In this document: positions 51,501 to 60,913 of the stretch, in pieces
Numbering within the stretch: the first letter of the stretch is position 1
How the letters are laid out: each line of letters begins with the position of its first letter
Assembly: GCF_008704715.1 (NCBI RefSeq)
Contig: NZ_CP023689.1
Span: 5,270,001-5,334,000 of the forward strand
DNA: 64,000 nt
Direction: 5' to 3'
From: Streptomyces chartreusis
Lineage (GTDB): Bacteria; Actinomycetota; Actinomycetes; Streptomycetales; Streptomycetaceae
Position numbers and translations under genes: made by a program
The notes under the pieces: generated by a model
The model's database searches: none
What the model saw: the letters and a program-made list of their open reading frames with translations, nothing else
Told to the model about the DNA's origin: nothing

Positions 51501-53135
51501 GTGGACACCAGAACACCCCGCACACCCACGGGGGACCGTTCGTCGGGATACGACGACGCTCCCGCGCTGAGCATGGTGAAGGTGCCGAGCGATCCGGCGC
51601 AGATCATCGTCAATCACGCGAGCTTCCGCGTGCTGCTGGGTTCGTCTGCCCGGCGCACCAAATCTCCGCGGATCGCACGGCACTTGAGCGCCACCGAGGC
51701 CACCTCCCTGATGCCGCTCGTCAACGCGGCCGGCAGAGCGGGCGCGGCCCCGGGCGCCCGCCGCCGGGTCGCCGTCTGGAACGGCACGTCCGCGCCCGAC
51801 GACACCGGCGCCCACCGGCTCCTCCAGGCCGTGCGGGACGGCAGCGTCCGCCACGGCGACGAACCGCTTCCCGCCGGGGGCGGCACGCAGGTCATCCCGC
51901 GCGTCGACGTCGGTTACGACGGCGGCTACGAGGACGAGATGGCGCGGACCGTCGAGACCCCGATCGTGGGCGCGCAGCGCACGCACGAATCCGTCGAGAC
52001 CCGGCTGCTGCCCCACATGCGCACGGTCGAGAGCGCCTACGACGAGGAATTCGAGTACGCCGCCGAGGACTTCGTCGACGAGGAGCCCGACGGCCCGGAC
52101 GACGACGTCGACGACTCGTCCCGCCGCCCGGGCGCCGACGACCCCGCGCGGCACGCGTACTACCCCGGCCGCCGTATGAACCTCGGCGTCGTCCTGCTCC
52201 CGCTCCGGGTCTTCCTCGGCTTCATCTCCATCTACGCCGGCATGGGCAAGCTCTGCGACCCCGTCTACTTCGACGGCGGCAAGCGCGGCTCGATGGTCAA
52301 GTGGCTCAACACGCTCCACCCCTGGGAAGTGGCCGAGCCCCTCCGCCAGTTCGCCCTGGAACACCCCGTCGGCTCCGGCCTTGTCATCGCCTTCTTCCAG
52401 GTGATCGTGGGCGTGCTGACGGTCCTGGGCTGCTGGCAGCGAGTGGCCGCGGTGGTCGGAGCCCTGCTGTCCGCCGCGCTCCTGGTCACCGTCAGCTGGA
52501 AGAGCGTCCCGGTCTACGACGCCCCCGACATCATCTACCTCGCTGCCTGGTCCCCGCTGATCATCGCCGGCGCCCCCGTCTACTCCATCGACGGCCGCCT
52601 GGCGGGCATGGCCTGGCGCCGTCTGGGCCCCCGCTCCGACATCTGGGAGCTGCGCCGCTACGTCCTTCGCCGCGGCGCCCTGATCACGGCGATCGTCACC
52701 GGTCTGACCCTCCTGGTCGGCTCCCTGCTCGGTGGCGCGGTCCGTGACGCCGACCGTGTCGTGGTCCCCGGCCCCGGCGAGGCCCCGCGCAACGAACTGC
52801 CGGGCTCGCCCCTGCCGGAGGAGTCCGACCGGCAGCACGACAAGTCGCCGTCCGCCTCCAACTCGCCCACCCAGGGCGCGACATCGGGCGCGACGACCCC
52901 GTCGGGCGCGGCGACGACGCCGGGCGCCACCGCCGACACGGGTTCGACGGGCGTCGGTACGCCCAGCCAGACGCAGGGCACGGAGGGTCAGGCCCCGCCG
53001 CAGCAGTCGGCTCCCGCCGACGAGGCGCCCAGCACCACCACCGGCCCCACCTCCGGAGGCCCCACCTCCGGCGGCAACTCCTCAGGCGGCTCCACGGAAG
53101 AAGAACCGGGCCTGGTAGGCGGCCTCCTGGGCTGA
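51501..53135 (+). CDS. DoxX-family membrane protein with long N- and C-terminal tails
   Basis: About 544 residues. An N-terminal cytoplasmic region (~220 residues, acidic) has no recognised domain. Four transmembrane segments between about 230 and 410 resemble DoxX (LGVVLLPLRVFLGFISIYAG, FQVIVGVLTVLGCW). A Ser/Thr/Pro/Gly-rich C-terminal tail (about 430-544) has TTPSGAATTPG-like repeats and looks extracytoplasmic or disordered. DoxX proteins take part in redox or thiol stress in some actinobacteria. GTG 51501 is preferred over TTG 51495. The region before it contains a CTAACC/GGTTAG inverted repeat. Confidence 0.85.
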   Translation: MDTRTPRTPTGDRSSGYDDAPALSMVKVPSDPAQIIVNHASFRVLLGSSARRTKSPRIARHLSATEATSLMPLVNAAGRAGAAPGARRRVAVWNGTSAPDDTGAHRLLQAVRDGSVRHGDEPLPAGGGTQVIPRVDVGYDGGYEDEMARTVETPIVGAQRTHESVETRLLPHMRTVESAYDEEFEYAAEDFVDEEPDGPDDDVDDSSRRPGADDPARHAYYPGRRMNLGVVLLPLRVFLGFISIYAGMGKLCDPVYFDGGKRGSMVKWLNTLHPWEVAEPLRQFALEHPVGSGLVIAFFQVIVGVLTVLGCWQRVAAVVGALLSAALLVTVSWKSVPVYDAPDIIYLAAWSPLIIAGAPVYSIDGRLAGMAWRRLGPRSDIWELRRYVLRRGALITAIVTGLTLLVGSLLGGAVRDADRVVVPGPGEAPRNELPGSPLPEESDRQHDKSPSASNSPTQGATSGATTPSGAATTPGATADTGSTGVGTPSQTQGTEGQAPPQQSAPADEAPSTTTGPTSGGPTSGGNSSGGSTEEEPGLVGGLLG

Positions 53136-53806
53136 CCCCTCCCCACCCCGAACGGGCCCCGGCCGCCCCCAGCGCCCGGGGCCTCTCGCCGTCCCCACCC
53201 ACACCAACCCTCCCAACCCCTGGGACCACCACCCCAGCCCCCGCTTCGGCCTAAAGGACCTCGTCCTCAATCGCCGGACGGGCCGAGCGCTTGGCGGGCT
53301 GAGAGATCCGCGGGCCGGCAAGGAGGAGGGGCCGAGGCGGGGCCAGAGGCAGGCGGGACTCCTCGGCCTCAGCGCCGGGCGGTTGAGAGTTCGCGGGGCG
53401 GAGGGGCAGCTGGCGCCTGTGAGTGGGGGGCGGGGTGCCATGCCTACTGGCGCCGGGCTGGTTCAGAGATGCCGCCCGGGGCCGCAGGCCGGGGTTAGCA
53501 GAGGCGAGTTCCCTTGGCCGCTTGCGCTGGCGTAGGGAAGGCGCGGGGAGGCCGCTGAGGTAGGGCTGATGCCGGGCGGCGTCGGCCCGGCGAGGATCTG
53601 GTCGTCGTACCCCCAATTGCCCGCCAGCCGCGTACGGCGGCAAGGGGACGTGCCGGGGGGTGTCCGCCCGCAGCGGCCGGCGTCAAGAAACAGCGGCCCT
53701 CTGAGGCACAGCAACCGCCGGACCGAGGACGGACACCCCCCGGCACGGCCCCGACCCACCCCCACCCGCAGGCGCTACACGACGACGAACCCCCATCCCG
53801 CCGGCG
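53136..53806. other. Gene-free region with dispersed repeats
   Basis: 671 nt between convergent genes. It carries GTCCTCAATCGCCGGACGGGC (53263-53283), a word known from many Streptomyces intergenic spaces, and copy B of the inverted-repeat element. The rest is GC-rich with no likely coding frame. Confidence 0.6.
53644..53752. repeat. Dispersed inverted-repeat element, copy B
   Basis: Arms 53644-53666 and 53730-53752 pair at 22 of 23 positions and match copy A (30102-30210) in sequence, total length (109 bp both) and flanks. The 63-nt centre has diverged more than the arms. No ORF or target-site duplication is obvious. Confidence 0.75.
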
Positions 53807-54538
53807 TCAGCGCCCCAGCGCCGCCAATTCCTTCGCGGCCTCCGTCAGGTCCTTCGCCGTGTCGATGGCACGCCAATACGCCCCCTGCGGAATCGGGAAC
53901 CCGGCCAGACGCCGCTCACGGGCAAGGTGAGGGAACGTCGTGCGCTCATGGTCACCGCGCTCAGGCAGCAGCGAAGAGAACTCGGGCGAGAACACATACA
54001 CACCCGCGTTGATCTCGAACGTCGACGGCGGAGCCTCGATGAAGTCCGTGATGTGCCCGAAGCCGTCCGTCTGCACAGCCCCCCACGGCAGACGAGGCCG
54101 AGCGAGCGCCAGCGTCGCCACAGCGTCCCGCTCGGCATGGAAGTCGGCCATGTCGCGCAGCGAGAACCGCGTCCAGATGTCACCGTTCGTCGCATACCAG
54201 GGCCTGTCCGGATGCGGCAGATGCGCCGCCGCGTACTTCAGACCGCCACCCCGCCCCAGCGGCTCCGTCTCGACGACGGTCGTGACCCGCACAGGAAGAT
54301 CCGCCGACTTCAGCCAGTCCTGAAGCACCTCGGCGAGATGCCCACAGCTGATCACCACATCCGTCACACCCTCCTCGGCCAGCCAGACGAGCTGGTGGCC
54401 GATGATCGGCGTCCCCGTACCGGGGATCTCGACCATCGGCTTGGGCCGATCGTCGGTGTACGGACGCAGCCGGGACCCCTGGCCCCCGGCCAGGACGACG
54501 GCTTGAACGGGGCGGGTCGCGGCGTTCGGATCAGTCAT
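53807..54538 (-). CDS. Sugar-nucleotide transferase (NTP_transferase family)
   Basis: 243 residues. N-terminal GGQGSRLRPYTDDRPKPM is the pyrophosphorylase signature, followed by TNGDIWTRFSL and GGGLKYAAAHLP. The family makes ADP-, GDP- or dTDP-sugars, and the length is that of mannose-1-phosphate guanylyltransferase-like enzymes without the C-terminal left-handed helix. Substrate unknown. Cytosolic. Neighbour of a small membrane protein on the same strand. Confidence 0.88.
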   Translation of the reverse strand: MTDPNAATRPVQAVVLAGGQGSRLRPYTDDRPKPMVEIPGTGTPIIGHQLVWLAEEGVTDVVISCGHLAEVLQDWLKSADLPVRVTTVVETEPLGRGGGLKYAAAHLPHPDRPWYATNGDIWTRFSLRDMADFHAERDAVATLALARPRLPWGAVQTDGFGHITDFIEAPPSTFEINAGVYVFSPEFSSLLPERGDHERTTFPHLARERRLAGFPIPQGAYWRAIDTAKDLTEAAKELAALGR

Positions 54539-54700
54539 GCCCGAACTGTACGCGGCGCCCCGCTCACGGCATTCGTCGGCAACGGTTCCTCAATCAGCCG
54601 TTACCGTCCGGAAGCGGAGTGTTCCTCGAACCGCACCCAAATCGGGGCGGCGGCAGCAACGCCGGGCGCCACCCAGTGGCGCCGGCGCTCGCGCCCACCG

Positions 54701-55159
54701 TCAGCTGTGCGCCGCGGCGACCCCCGAGGCGAACGCGGTGTCGCAGACGGGCCGGGAATACGACTGTGCCCGAGTCGGCCCGTACACACGAACCGCCGCA
54801 CGACCGAGCGCGCGGGCGATCGAGGCACAGTGCCGGGCGAGCGACGGCCGGTCGTCGACGGCCTGCTGGAGGTGGGTGAGCGCGACGCTCGGGTTCTTCT
54901 CCTGGAGCTCGGTCAGCAGCTGGTCGCGCAGCACGTCCTGCGGAGCACGCGGCGCGCTGTTCCTCGCGGCACCCGCGCTCGAGACGTCGGTCGCGGTGAG
55001 CACCGAGTCCGAGGGGTTGCCCGACCAGTTGACCCGGGTGACCGCGAGGGTCCCGGAGAGCACCAGGACGACGGGCAGGACGAAGGCGATGGTGCGGCCG
55101 AGCTGGCGGGCGGGGCCCCGGTGGCCGCGTCGTGTCTGTTGGTTGGTGGAGTGCTTCAC
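54701..55159 (-). CDS. Small membrane protein, function unknown
   Basis: 152 residues. A basic N-terminus (KHSTNQQTRRGHRGPARQLGR) precedes one hydrophobic helix (about 25-42, TIAFVLPVVLVLSGTLAV). The C-terminal domain contains two Cys (HCAS and PVCDT) that could form a disulfide outside the membrane. No recognised family. The GTG start leaves no better alternative. Separate from the transferase downstream by 162 nt. Confidence 0.75.
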   Translation of the reverse strand: MKHSTNQQTRRGHRGPARQLGRTIAFVLPVVLVLSGTLAVTRVNWSGNPSDSVLTATDVSSAGAARNSAPRAPQDVLRDQLLTELQEKNPSVALTHLQQAVDDRPSLARHCASIARALGRAAVRVYGPTRAQSYSRPVCDTAFASGVAAAHS

Positions 55160-55295
55160 GCGAGTGAGGGTAGCGTTCGGTGCTGATATGGCGACATTTA
55201 GTCACCGGTTCGGGGGACGAAGGGGCCTTCAAACTCGGGCGGCGCGTTGACGCACAGCGCTCGAAATGACCGGTATGCCGGGGTATTTGTCGACA

Positions 55296-55335
55296 ACGAA
55301 GAGGGCCCCGCAGCGCTCTGCGGGGCCCTCTTCGT
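55296..55335 (-). terminator. Terminator after msiK
   Basis: Perfect 18-bp arms (55296-55313 and 55318-55335) with a 4-nt loop (CGCT), 34 nt beyond the msiK stop on the minus strand. On that strand T-rich sequence follows (TTGTCG). Confidence 0.8.
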
Positions 55336-55368
55336 CAACCTGGGTGAATTACCCGGAGTTGTGCTGCC

Positions 55369-56457
<1,089 letters not shown>

Positions 56458-56516
56458 GATGAATGGGCCCCCTTCTACCGGCAGGAACGTGCCGGACGAT
56501 CCGTTGTAGGAAGGTG

Positions 56517-56532
56517 GTTGGTTTAGTCCACA
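56517..56532. promoter_or_regulatory. dre-like site upstream of msiK
   Basis: GTTGGTTTAGTCCACA matches 11 of 16 positions of the DasR consensus read in reverse. Weak, but msiK links to chitobiose uptake. Offered as a candidate only. Confidence 0.3.
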
Positions 56533-56674
56533 TGAGCGGACTGGCTCTGGACGGTACCTGGCGTTCGCCTGGTCTGTCAGTACCTGGGGGCATGTGAACT
56601 TCGCGGAAATTTTCGACAGGGCCCACTCGGAACCTGGGTACACTGCACGGGCGCGTGCGTGACAGCGCGTGCAG

Positions 56675-56749
56675 GCCTCCTTAGCTCAGTTGGTCCAGAG
56701 CGGCTGTCTTGTAAACAGCAGGTCGTCGGTTCGAATCCGACAGGGGGCT
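56675..56749 (+). tRNA. tRNA-Thr (anticodon TGT)
   Basis: 75 nt cloverleaf. Acceptor GCCTCCT pairs with AGGGGGC (56742-56748) with one T-G pair. D-loop TTAGCTCAGTTGG, anticodon loop CTTGTAA (anticodon TGT, decodes ACA) and T-arm GGTTCGAATCC are all in place. The CCA end is not encoded. It marks the border between core genes and the exported-protein cluster. Confidence 0.92.
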
Positions 56750-56953
56750 CAATCTGCGGGGCGGTTGTCGATGACACCGCCCCGTTCTGCTTTTCCCCAC
56801 ACCCGTGTCGGTGAATTCCCTCGCCTCATGTCCCCATAGGGACACGGGACATGCGCCTGCGTGGAATAGGATCCCGGATCGCTACTGCTAGTGTTCGTGC
56901 AGTCACAGTAGGCAATCAGCCTCAATGTTCATGTAATGAAATCCGAGGGTTCC

Positions 56954-57190
56954 ATGCGCAAGCTTCACAAGGTCATGATCGCCGCAGCTGCTGCCGGCGG
57001 CCTGTCCGCCGTCGGTGCCGGTACGAGCGTCGCCTACGACGCCGCGCCGTCCGTTTCGGACCTTTACCGCCCCTACCAGGAGTGCAGCCCGCAGACGGTT
57101 GCCGCGACCGACGTCCCGGTCGCCGTGCTCGGTCTGTCCGAGACCTTCGACACCACCTGCGGTCAGTTCAACAACGCCTTCACCGGCTGA
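56954..57190 (+). CDS. Small exported protein, RPYQECSPQ family
   Basis: 78 residues. Signal peptide MRKLHKVMIAAAAAGG to about residue 28 (ends SVAYD). The mature part carries LYRPYQECSPQ and PVAVLGL, which recur in the 60431-60913 protein (LFRPYQECSPQ, PVAVLAA), and two Cys (ECSP, TTCGQF) that may form a disulfide. CCGAGGGTTCC before the ATG is shared with the 61324 gene. The first unit of the cluster beyond tRNA-Thr. Function unknown. Confidence 0.82.
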   Translation: MRKLHKVMIAAAAAGGLSAVGAGTSVAYDAAPSVSDLYRPYQECSPQTVAATDVPVAVLGLSETFDTTCGQFNNAFTG

Positions 57191-57525
57191 GGTCGGCGGC
57201 GTAGTCGTGCGCGACGCCTTCCGCGGGCCCCTTCGGGGTCGTACCCGAAGGGGCCCGCTCATGCGTGGATGCCCGGGGCGCGAGCACGCGCCGGCGGCCC
57301 GCGCGCGGTCGCGACGGCCCTGATGAACTCCGGTGCGGCGATGTGCGGTTGGTCGGACGCGGATCGGTCGCCCTCAGGTCAGTCCTTCGTTTCCTAAGCG
57401 AAACGGCCCCGAGTGTCCCGGTTGTGTGGGGCGCCGGGGTCCGTCTCTGCGACACCCCCAGGGCCCGGCGCGGCCGTTCGCGGTGTACGACGTCCGGGCA
57501 CACCCCCACAAAGGAGACGCAACAC
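57191..57525. other. Spacer with strong terminator
   Basis: 335 nt containing the hairpin of 57223-57258 and the promoter for the next exported protein. No coding frame seems real. Confidence 0.5.
57223..57258 (+). terminator. Terminator after first exported protein gene
   Basis: Perfect 15-bp arms (57223-57237 and 57244-57258) with a 6-nt loop, 32 nt after the stop. No T-tract. Confidence 0.7.
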
Positions 57526-57906
57526 ATGTTCAACGGCAAGAAGTTCGTGGCCCTCACAGGGCTTCTCGGCGGCCTCGCCATGACCTGTCTCGGCGCCACC
57601 CAGGCCCACGCCGCGGGCCCGGGTGCCTGCACCATGGACCCCGGGGGCAACATCATCTGCACCCAGCAGGTCACGGGCCAGACGCCGGAGGGCGATGGCT
57701 TCACCCTGCGCAGGACGGTCAACTGCCAGCCGACGCAGCCCTTGACCCTGCCCACCCCGGGCGTGCTGTCCAACGGGCAGACGAGGATCGGCCCGCACAT
57801 CACCTGCGCTGATGCCGAGACCCCCGCTCCGGTGGCGGCCCCGACCACCACCGACACCAGCGACCGGGACGAGAGCAGCCCGTTGCTGGCGCGCCTGTTG
57901 GGCTGA
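57526..57906 (+). CDS. Small exported protein, GAC...G-[ND]-I-x-C family, copy 1
   Basis: 126 residues. Signal peptide MFNGKKFVALTGLLGG to about AHA (residue 28). The mature protein has four Cys (GACTMD, NIICTQQ, VNCQPT, ITCADA), suggesting two disulfides. It shares GAC-x(6)-GNIIC with GAC-x(6)-GDIVC of the 58880-59227 protein, and the same register of a hydrophobic signal. The Thr/Asp-rich tail ends LLARLLG. AAGGAGAC is the ribosome site. Function unknown. Confidence 0.83.
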   Translation: MFNGKKFVALTGLLGGLAMTCLGATQAHAAGPGACTMDPGGNIICTQQVTGQTPEGDGFTLRRTVNCQPTQPLTLPTPGVLSNGQTRIGPHITCADAETPAPVAAPTTTDTSDRDESSPLLARLLG

Positions 57907-57916
57907 GCGTCTTCTT

Positions 57917-57959
57917 CGGCGGATGGCCGGACCGGGTTACCGGGTCCGGCCATCCGCCG
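57917..57959 (+). terminator. Terminator after exported protein, GAC family copy 1
   Basis: Perfect 17-bp arms (57917-57933 and 57943-57959) around 9 nt, followed by TTTTC. A good intrinsic terminator. Confidence 0.85.
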
Positions 57960-58198
57960 TTTTCGCGCGTCCACGACCCATTTCTCGGCAAATGGGTGAC
58001 CGGCACTCAACGCCCGTGTCCAGACAGCGGGGACGCGTCGTTTCCCATTCAGAGAAATCGGTGTGCGCACCGATGCCTTGTCATGGCCCGACACGACACG
58101 GAAGGGACAGAGGTCCCAAATTGCTACGGTTTGCGTGTATATGCTCACATTAAGTAGTCAAGCCAGGGCGTCACGCCCCGGGAAGAAAGGGTCAAACT

Positions 58199-58615
58199 AT
58201 GCGCAGGTTTCAGCGCGTTGCAGTCGTAGCAGCTGCGGTCGCGGGTCTGTCCGCGTTCGGTGTCGGCGCCGGTAGCGCCTTCGCCGGCGACGAGGGCTAC
58301 GACGGTCAGGCTGTCACCGCGGTCGCCACCTCGACGGCCAACGCCGTTGCCACGGCGGGTGCTCCGTACGACAAGGCTGCCGCTGCTCCGCAGGCCGCTC
58401 CGCAGGCTGCGCCGGAGGTTGCTCCGCAGGCCGCCCCCGAGGTCGCCCCGCAGGTCGCTCCCGAGGCCGCTCCCGAGGTCGCCCCGCAGGCTGCCCCCGA
58501 GGCTGCCCCGCAGGTCGCTCCCGAGGCTGCCCCGCAGGTCGCGCCGGAGGCCGCCCCCAAGGCCACCCCCGAGTACGGCTACGGCGAGTACACCGCTCCG
58601 ACCGCCGCCCAGTAA
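58199..58615 (+). CDS. Exported Ala/Pro-repeat protein
   Basis: 138 residues. Signal peptide MRRFQRVAVVAAAVAGLSAF to about SAFAG. From about residue 60 the chain is built of 4-residue units (Q/E)(A/V)AP, some 15 of them (for example APEVAPQAAPEA), and ends YGYGEYTAPTAAQ. Such Pro/Ala/Glu repeats form extended rods, suited to a cell-surface spacer. GGAAGAAAGG precedes the ATG. No other domain. Repeat coding suggests expansion by slippage. Confidence 0.8.
   Translation: MRRFQRVAVVAAAVAGLSAFGVGAGSAFAGDEGYDGQAVTAVATSTANAVATAGAPYDKAAAAPQAAPQAAPEVAPQAAPEVAPQVAPEAAPEVAPQAAPEAAPQVAPEAAPQVAPEAAPKATPEYGYGEYTAPTAAQ
58380..58562 (+). repeat. 12-nt tandem repeat inside Ala/Pro-rich gene
   Basis: Each 12-nt unit encodes (Q/E)(A/V)AP. 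Third-base differences (GCC/GCT, CCC/CCG) show degeneration after expansion. Confidence 0.7.
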
Positions 58616-58879
58616 CCAGACCCCGAGGGTCGATGCGCGATTCTCAGGGCACAGCCGCATCGACTTCCGTCGGAACACCGTATGCACGGCGCACGATCTG
58701 AATGCTCCCGCTCCTGGTTCAGGGAACAGGTCGGGCCGTTCCACGGTGTGCTGGACAACACCCTTAGCAACGCAGCCCGGACGCGCGGCAGACCCATCAG
58801 GGGAGCGCGGCCGGGCTGTGTCATTTCCGGACTCCTCCAAGGCAATCCGAGATTCTCCAAGGCAGAAGGAACGCAGCAC

Positions 58880-59227
58880 ATGATTGCTCGACACAAGATC
58901 GCCACCGTCTCGGGGCTCCTCGGAGCTCTCGCCGCGCTCTACGGCACCGCGGTGCCGGCGCACGCCGACGACACCAAGGGCGCCTGCAAGATCACCGCCC
59001 AGGGCGACATCGTCTGCGTCAAGAAGAGCGAGGTCGTCCACAAGGACAAGCGCAACGGGTACGTGCTCCAGCAGAAGCAGGACTGCTCCACGGTCGAGCG
59101 GCCGAGGTTCGTCGGGCCGGAGGAGGGCATGAAGAACGGCGGGTCCGTGCAGAGCGGCCCGGTCGTGGAGTGCAACAACCGGGCGAAGCTGCCCAAGGGC
59201 TTCAAGCTCCCCAAATTCGACTTCTGA
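58880..59227 (+). CDS. Small exported protein, GAC...G-[ND]-I-x-C family, copy 2
   Basis: 115 residues. Signal peptide MIARHKIATVSGLLGALAAL to about AHADD. Mature part with four Cys (GACKIT, IVCVKK, DCSTVE, VECNNR) in the same order as the 57526-57906 protein, to which it is a paralogue. The C-terminus is basic (KLPKGFKLPKFDF). AGAAGGAACGC is the ribosome site. Followed by a strong terminator. Confidence 0.83.
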   Translation: MIARHKIATVSGLLGALAALYGTAVPAHADDTKGACKITAQGDIVCVKKSEVVHKDKRNGYVLQQKQDCSTVERPRFVGPEEGMKNGGSVQSGPVVECNNRAKLPKGFKLPKFDF

Positions 59228-59243
59228 AGCACATCGAAAACAC

Positions 59244-59285
59244 AATGCCGGATCGGAAGGAATTCCGATCCGGCATTCTTTTATT
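59244..59285 (+). terminator. Rho-independent terminator
   Basis: Fifteen-bp arms (59244-59258 and 59263-59277), 4-nt loop, followed by CTTTTATT. The most classical terminator of the cluster. Confidence 0.9.
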
Positions 59286-59320
59286 ATTAGTACGTTTATG
59301 GTGGCGGCCCGGAAAATGCC

Positions 59321-59348
59321 GGTGCCCCGGCCGTACGGCCGGGGCACC
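59321..59348 (-). terminator. Perfect 28-bp palindrome, terminator for minus-strand unit
   Basis: GGTGCCCCGGCC-GTAC-GGCCGGGGCACC. It lies 21 nt beyond the stop of the gene at 59370-59669 on the minus strand and 43 nt from the preceding terminator. Confidence 0.7.
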
Positions 59349-59369
59349 AGGGGAAGGATCTGGCCTACG

Positions 59370-59669
59370 TCACTTGCCGAAGGCGCTGTTGTTGCAGCCC
59401 ATGCTCGAGCCCAGCGCGGTCTCCTGCGCGCCCGGGTTGCCCTCGCCGTTGAGCAGGTTGCCGCCCAGGCCGTTGGCGATGCCGACCTGGCCGAGGATGT
59501 CGACGTTGGCGTCGTGCGAGCGGCAGGTGCTGCTCTGCAGGATGCTCAGGCTGCTGCCCTTGCTGCTCTTGCCGTAGTCGCCTCCGTCGGCGTGGGCGAC
59601 GCCGGACCCCAGAAGTCCGACGCTCCCGAGGGCGGCGACCAGGACGGCGGCCTTGCGGAGCTTGTGCAT
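59370..59669 (-). CDS. Small exported protein, LNGEG/MGCNNSA family, copy 1
   Basis: 99 residues. Signal peptide MHKLRKAAVLVAALGS to about AHADG. The mature ~72 residues have a CRSHDANVDILGQVG segment, NGLGGNLLNGEGNPGAQ and SSMGCNNSAF. Two conserved Cys could pair. Nearly the same protein is at 59924-60217, and a third paralogue at 62124-62405. ATG 59669 is chosen since GGAG lies 7 nt before it. I do not recognise a named family. Confidence 0.85.
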   Translation of the reverse strand: MHKLRKAAVLVAALGSVGLLGSGVAHADGGDYGKSSKGSSLSILQSSTCRSHDANVDILGQVGIANGLGGNLLNGEGNPGAQETALGSSMGCNNSAFGK

Positions 59670-59923
59670 GTTCATCTCCGGTGGAGTGGAGTGGGTCGAT
59701 CTGGTGCAGACCGACTTCGTACATTTACGGAGGCTAATAGGAAGTATTCCGACGCAATCGGCGGCACGCCGAATTCTGAAAAGACTCACCATCTTGGCCG
59801 ATAGCGCCGAAATGTTCTGGCGAACGAGCCAATCCGGCGCAAAGAGGAGTCCCGGCACCGGGCTTGACGCTCGGTACCGGGACTTTGTTTCCCGCTTCGG
59901 CCGGCCGTGCGGCCGTCAGTGCC

Positions 59924-60217
59924 TCAGAAGGCGCTGTTGTTGCAGCCCATGCTGGAGCCCAGGTGGGTGTCCTGCGCGCCCGGGTTGCCCTCGCCGTTGA
60001 GCGCGCTGCCCAGCAGGCCGTTGAGGACGCCGACCTGGCCGAGGACGTCGACGTTCAGGTCGTGCGACTTGCAGTTGGAGCTCTGCAGGACGCTGAACTT
60101 GTCGCCGCCCTTGCCGCCGTGCCCGCCGTGGCCGTCAGCGGTGGCCGTACCGGCACCCATGAGGCCGATGGTGCTGATGGCGGCGACCAGGACGGCAGCC
60201 TTGCGAAGCTTGTGCAT
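59924..60217 (-). CDS. Small exported protein, LNGEG/MGCNNSA family, copy 2
   Basis: 97 residues. Tandem duplicate of the 59370-59669 gene: signal MHKLRKAAVLVAAIST, CKSHDLNVDVLGQVG, NGLLGSALNGEGNPGAQ and SSMGCNNSAF. The duplicated tract includes the promoter and leader (CTCCACCGGAGA before ATG, TGTACGAAGTCG further up). The mature start is Gly/His-rich (HGGHGGKGG) and could bind metal. Function unknown. Confidence 0.85.
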   Translation of the reverse strand: MHKLRKAAVLVAAISTIGLMGAGTATADGHGGHGGKGGDKFSVLQSSNCKSHDLNVDVLGQVGVLNGLLGSALNGEGNPGAQDTHLGSSMGCNNSAF

Positions 60218-60370
60218 GTCTTCTCCGGTGGAGTGAGGTGGGTGCGATCTGTGCGAGATCGACTTCGTACAGTTACCGGAGATTAATACGAAGTATCCAG
60301 ACATATATGAACGACGCGCCGAGGTTCGCGATCTCACGCCGGAAGCACCCAGAAGTCGCATCACATGCGA

Positions 60371-60415
60371 ACGGGCCCCAGGCGCCGGCCGTCGCACCGG
60401 ACGCCTGGGGCCCGT
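60371..60415 (-). terminator. Terminator for the RPYQECSPQ unit on minus strand
   Basis: Perfect 14-bp arms (60371-60384 and 60402-60415), 17-nt loop, 15 nt beyond the stop of the gene at 60431. Confidence 0.7.
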
Positions 60416-60430
60416 GGTCGAAAGTCGGCG

Positions 60431-60913
60431 TCAGCCCGTGTAGCGGGCGTGGGCCAGGGAGTTGGCCTGGCTGTTGGCCTGCTCGCACTTGACGCCCTCG
60501 GTCTCGGCGGCGGCGAGCACGGCGACCGGGACGGCGGCGTTGAGCAGGGACTGCGGGCTGCACTCCTGGTACGGGCGGAACAGGTTGGCCTGCTCGATCG
60601 GCCCGGACGGCGCGACGTTCGGCTGCTGGTTGACCTGGGGGCTGATCTTCGGGCTCAGTTGCGGGTTGACCTGAGGGGTGACGTCGGCACCGTGGGCGGG
60701 CAGCGTCGCCGGCCGCTGTGCGTTGGGCAGGTTGGAGCGCTGGGCGCTGGCCTGCGAGTTGGTCCACGAGGTGGCCTGGAGATCCTGCTGCGGAGCGGGT
60801 GGCGGGACGGAGCCGTAGCCGACAGGGGCGTCGGCGACGCTGGGGCCGACGCCGATGGCCGACAGACCACTGGCTGCTGCTACGACGAGCGCGACCTGGT
60901 GAAGCTTGCGCAT
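60431..60913 (-). CDS. Exported RPYQECSPQ-family protein with Pro/Gln-rich spacer
   Basis: 160 residues. Signal peptide MRKLHQVALVVAAASG to about SVADA, then a Gln/Pro/Asn-rich linker with PQVNPQLSPKISPQVN, and a C-terminal domain LFRPYQECSPQ-PVAVLAA that matches the 56954 protein. So the small one is this protein without the linker. PQVNPQ also recurs in the 61324 protein (APQVNPQVNPEVSP). Two Cys (ECSPQ, VKCEQ). It is divergent from that gene. Confidence 0.84.
   Translation of the reverse strand: MRKLHQVALVVAAASGLSAIGVGPSVADAPVGYGSVPPPAPQQDLQATSWTNSQASAQRSNLPNAQRPATLPAHGADVTPQVNPQLSPKISPQVNQQPNVAPSGPIEQANLFRPYQECSPQSLLNAAVPVAVLAAAETEGVKCEQANSQANSLAHARYTG

Noticed and set aside
56675..56749. 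Integrative element inserted at tRNA-Thr
   Set aside because: No integrase, excisionase or duplicated tRNA end is visible within the window. Left as an open question in the findings.
58682..58879. N-terminal extension of the exported protein at 58880
   Set aside because: The extension lacks a signal peptide and would bury the real one. The ribosome site and signal peptide support ATG 58880.
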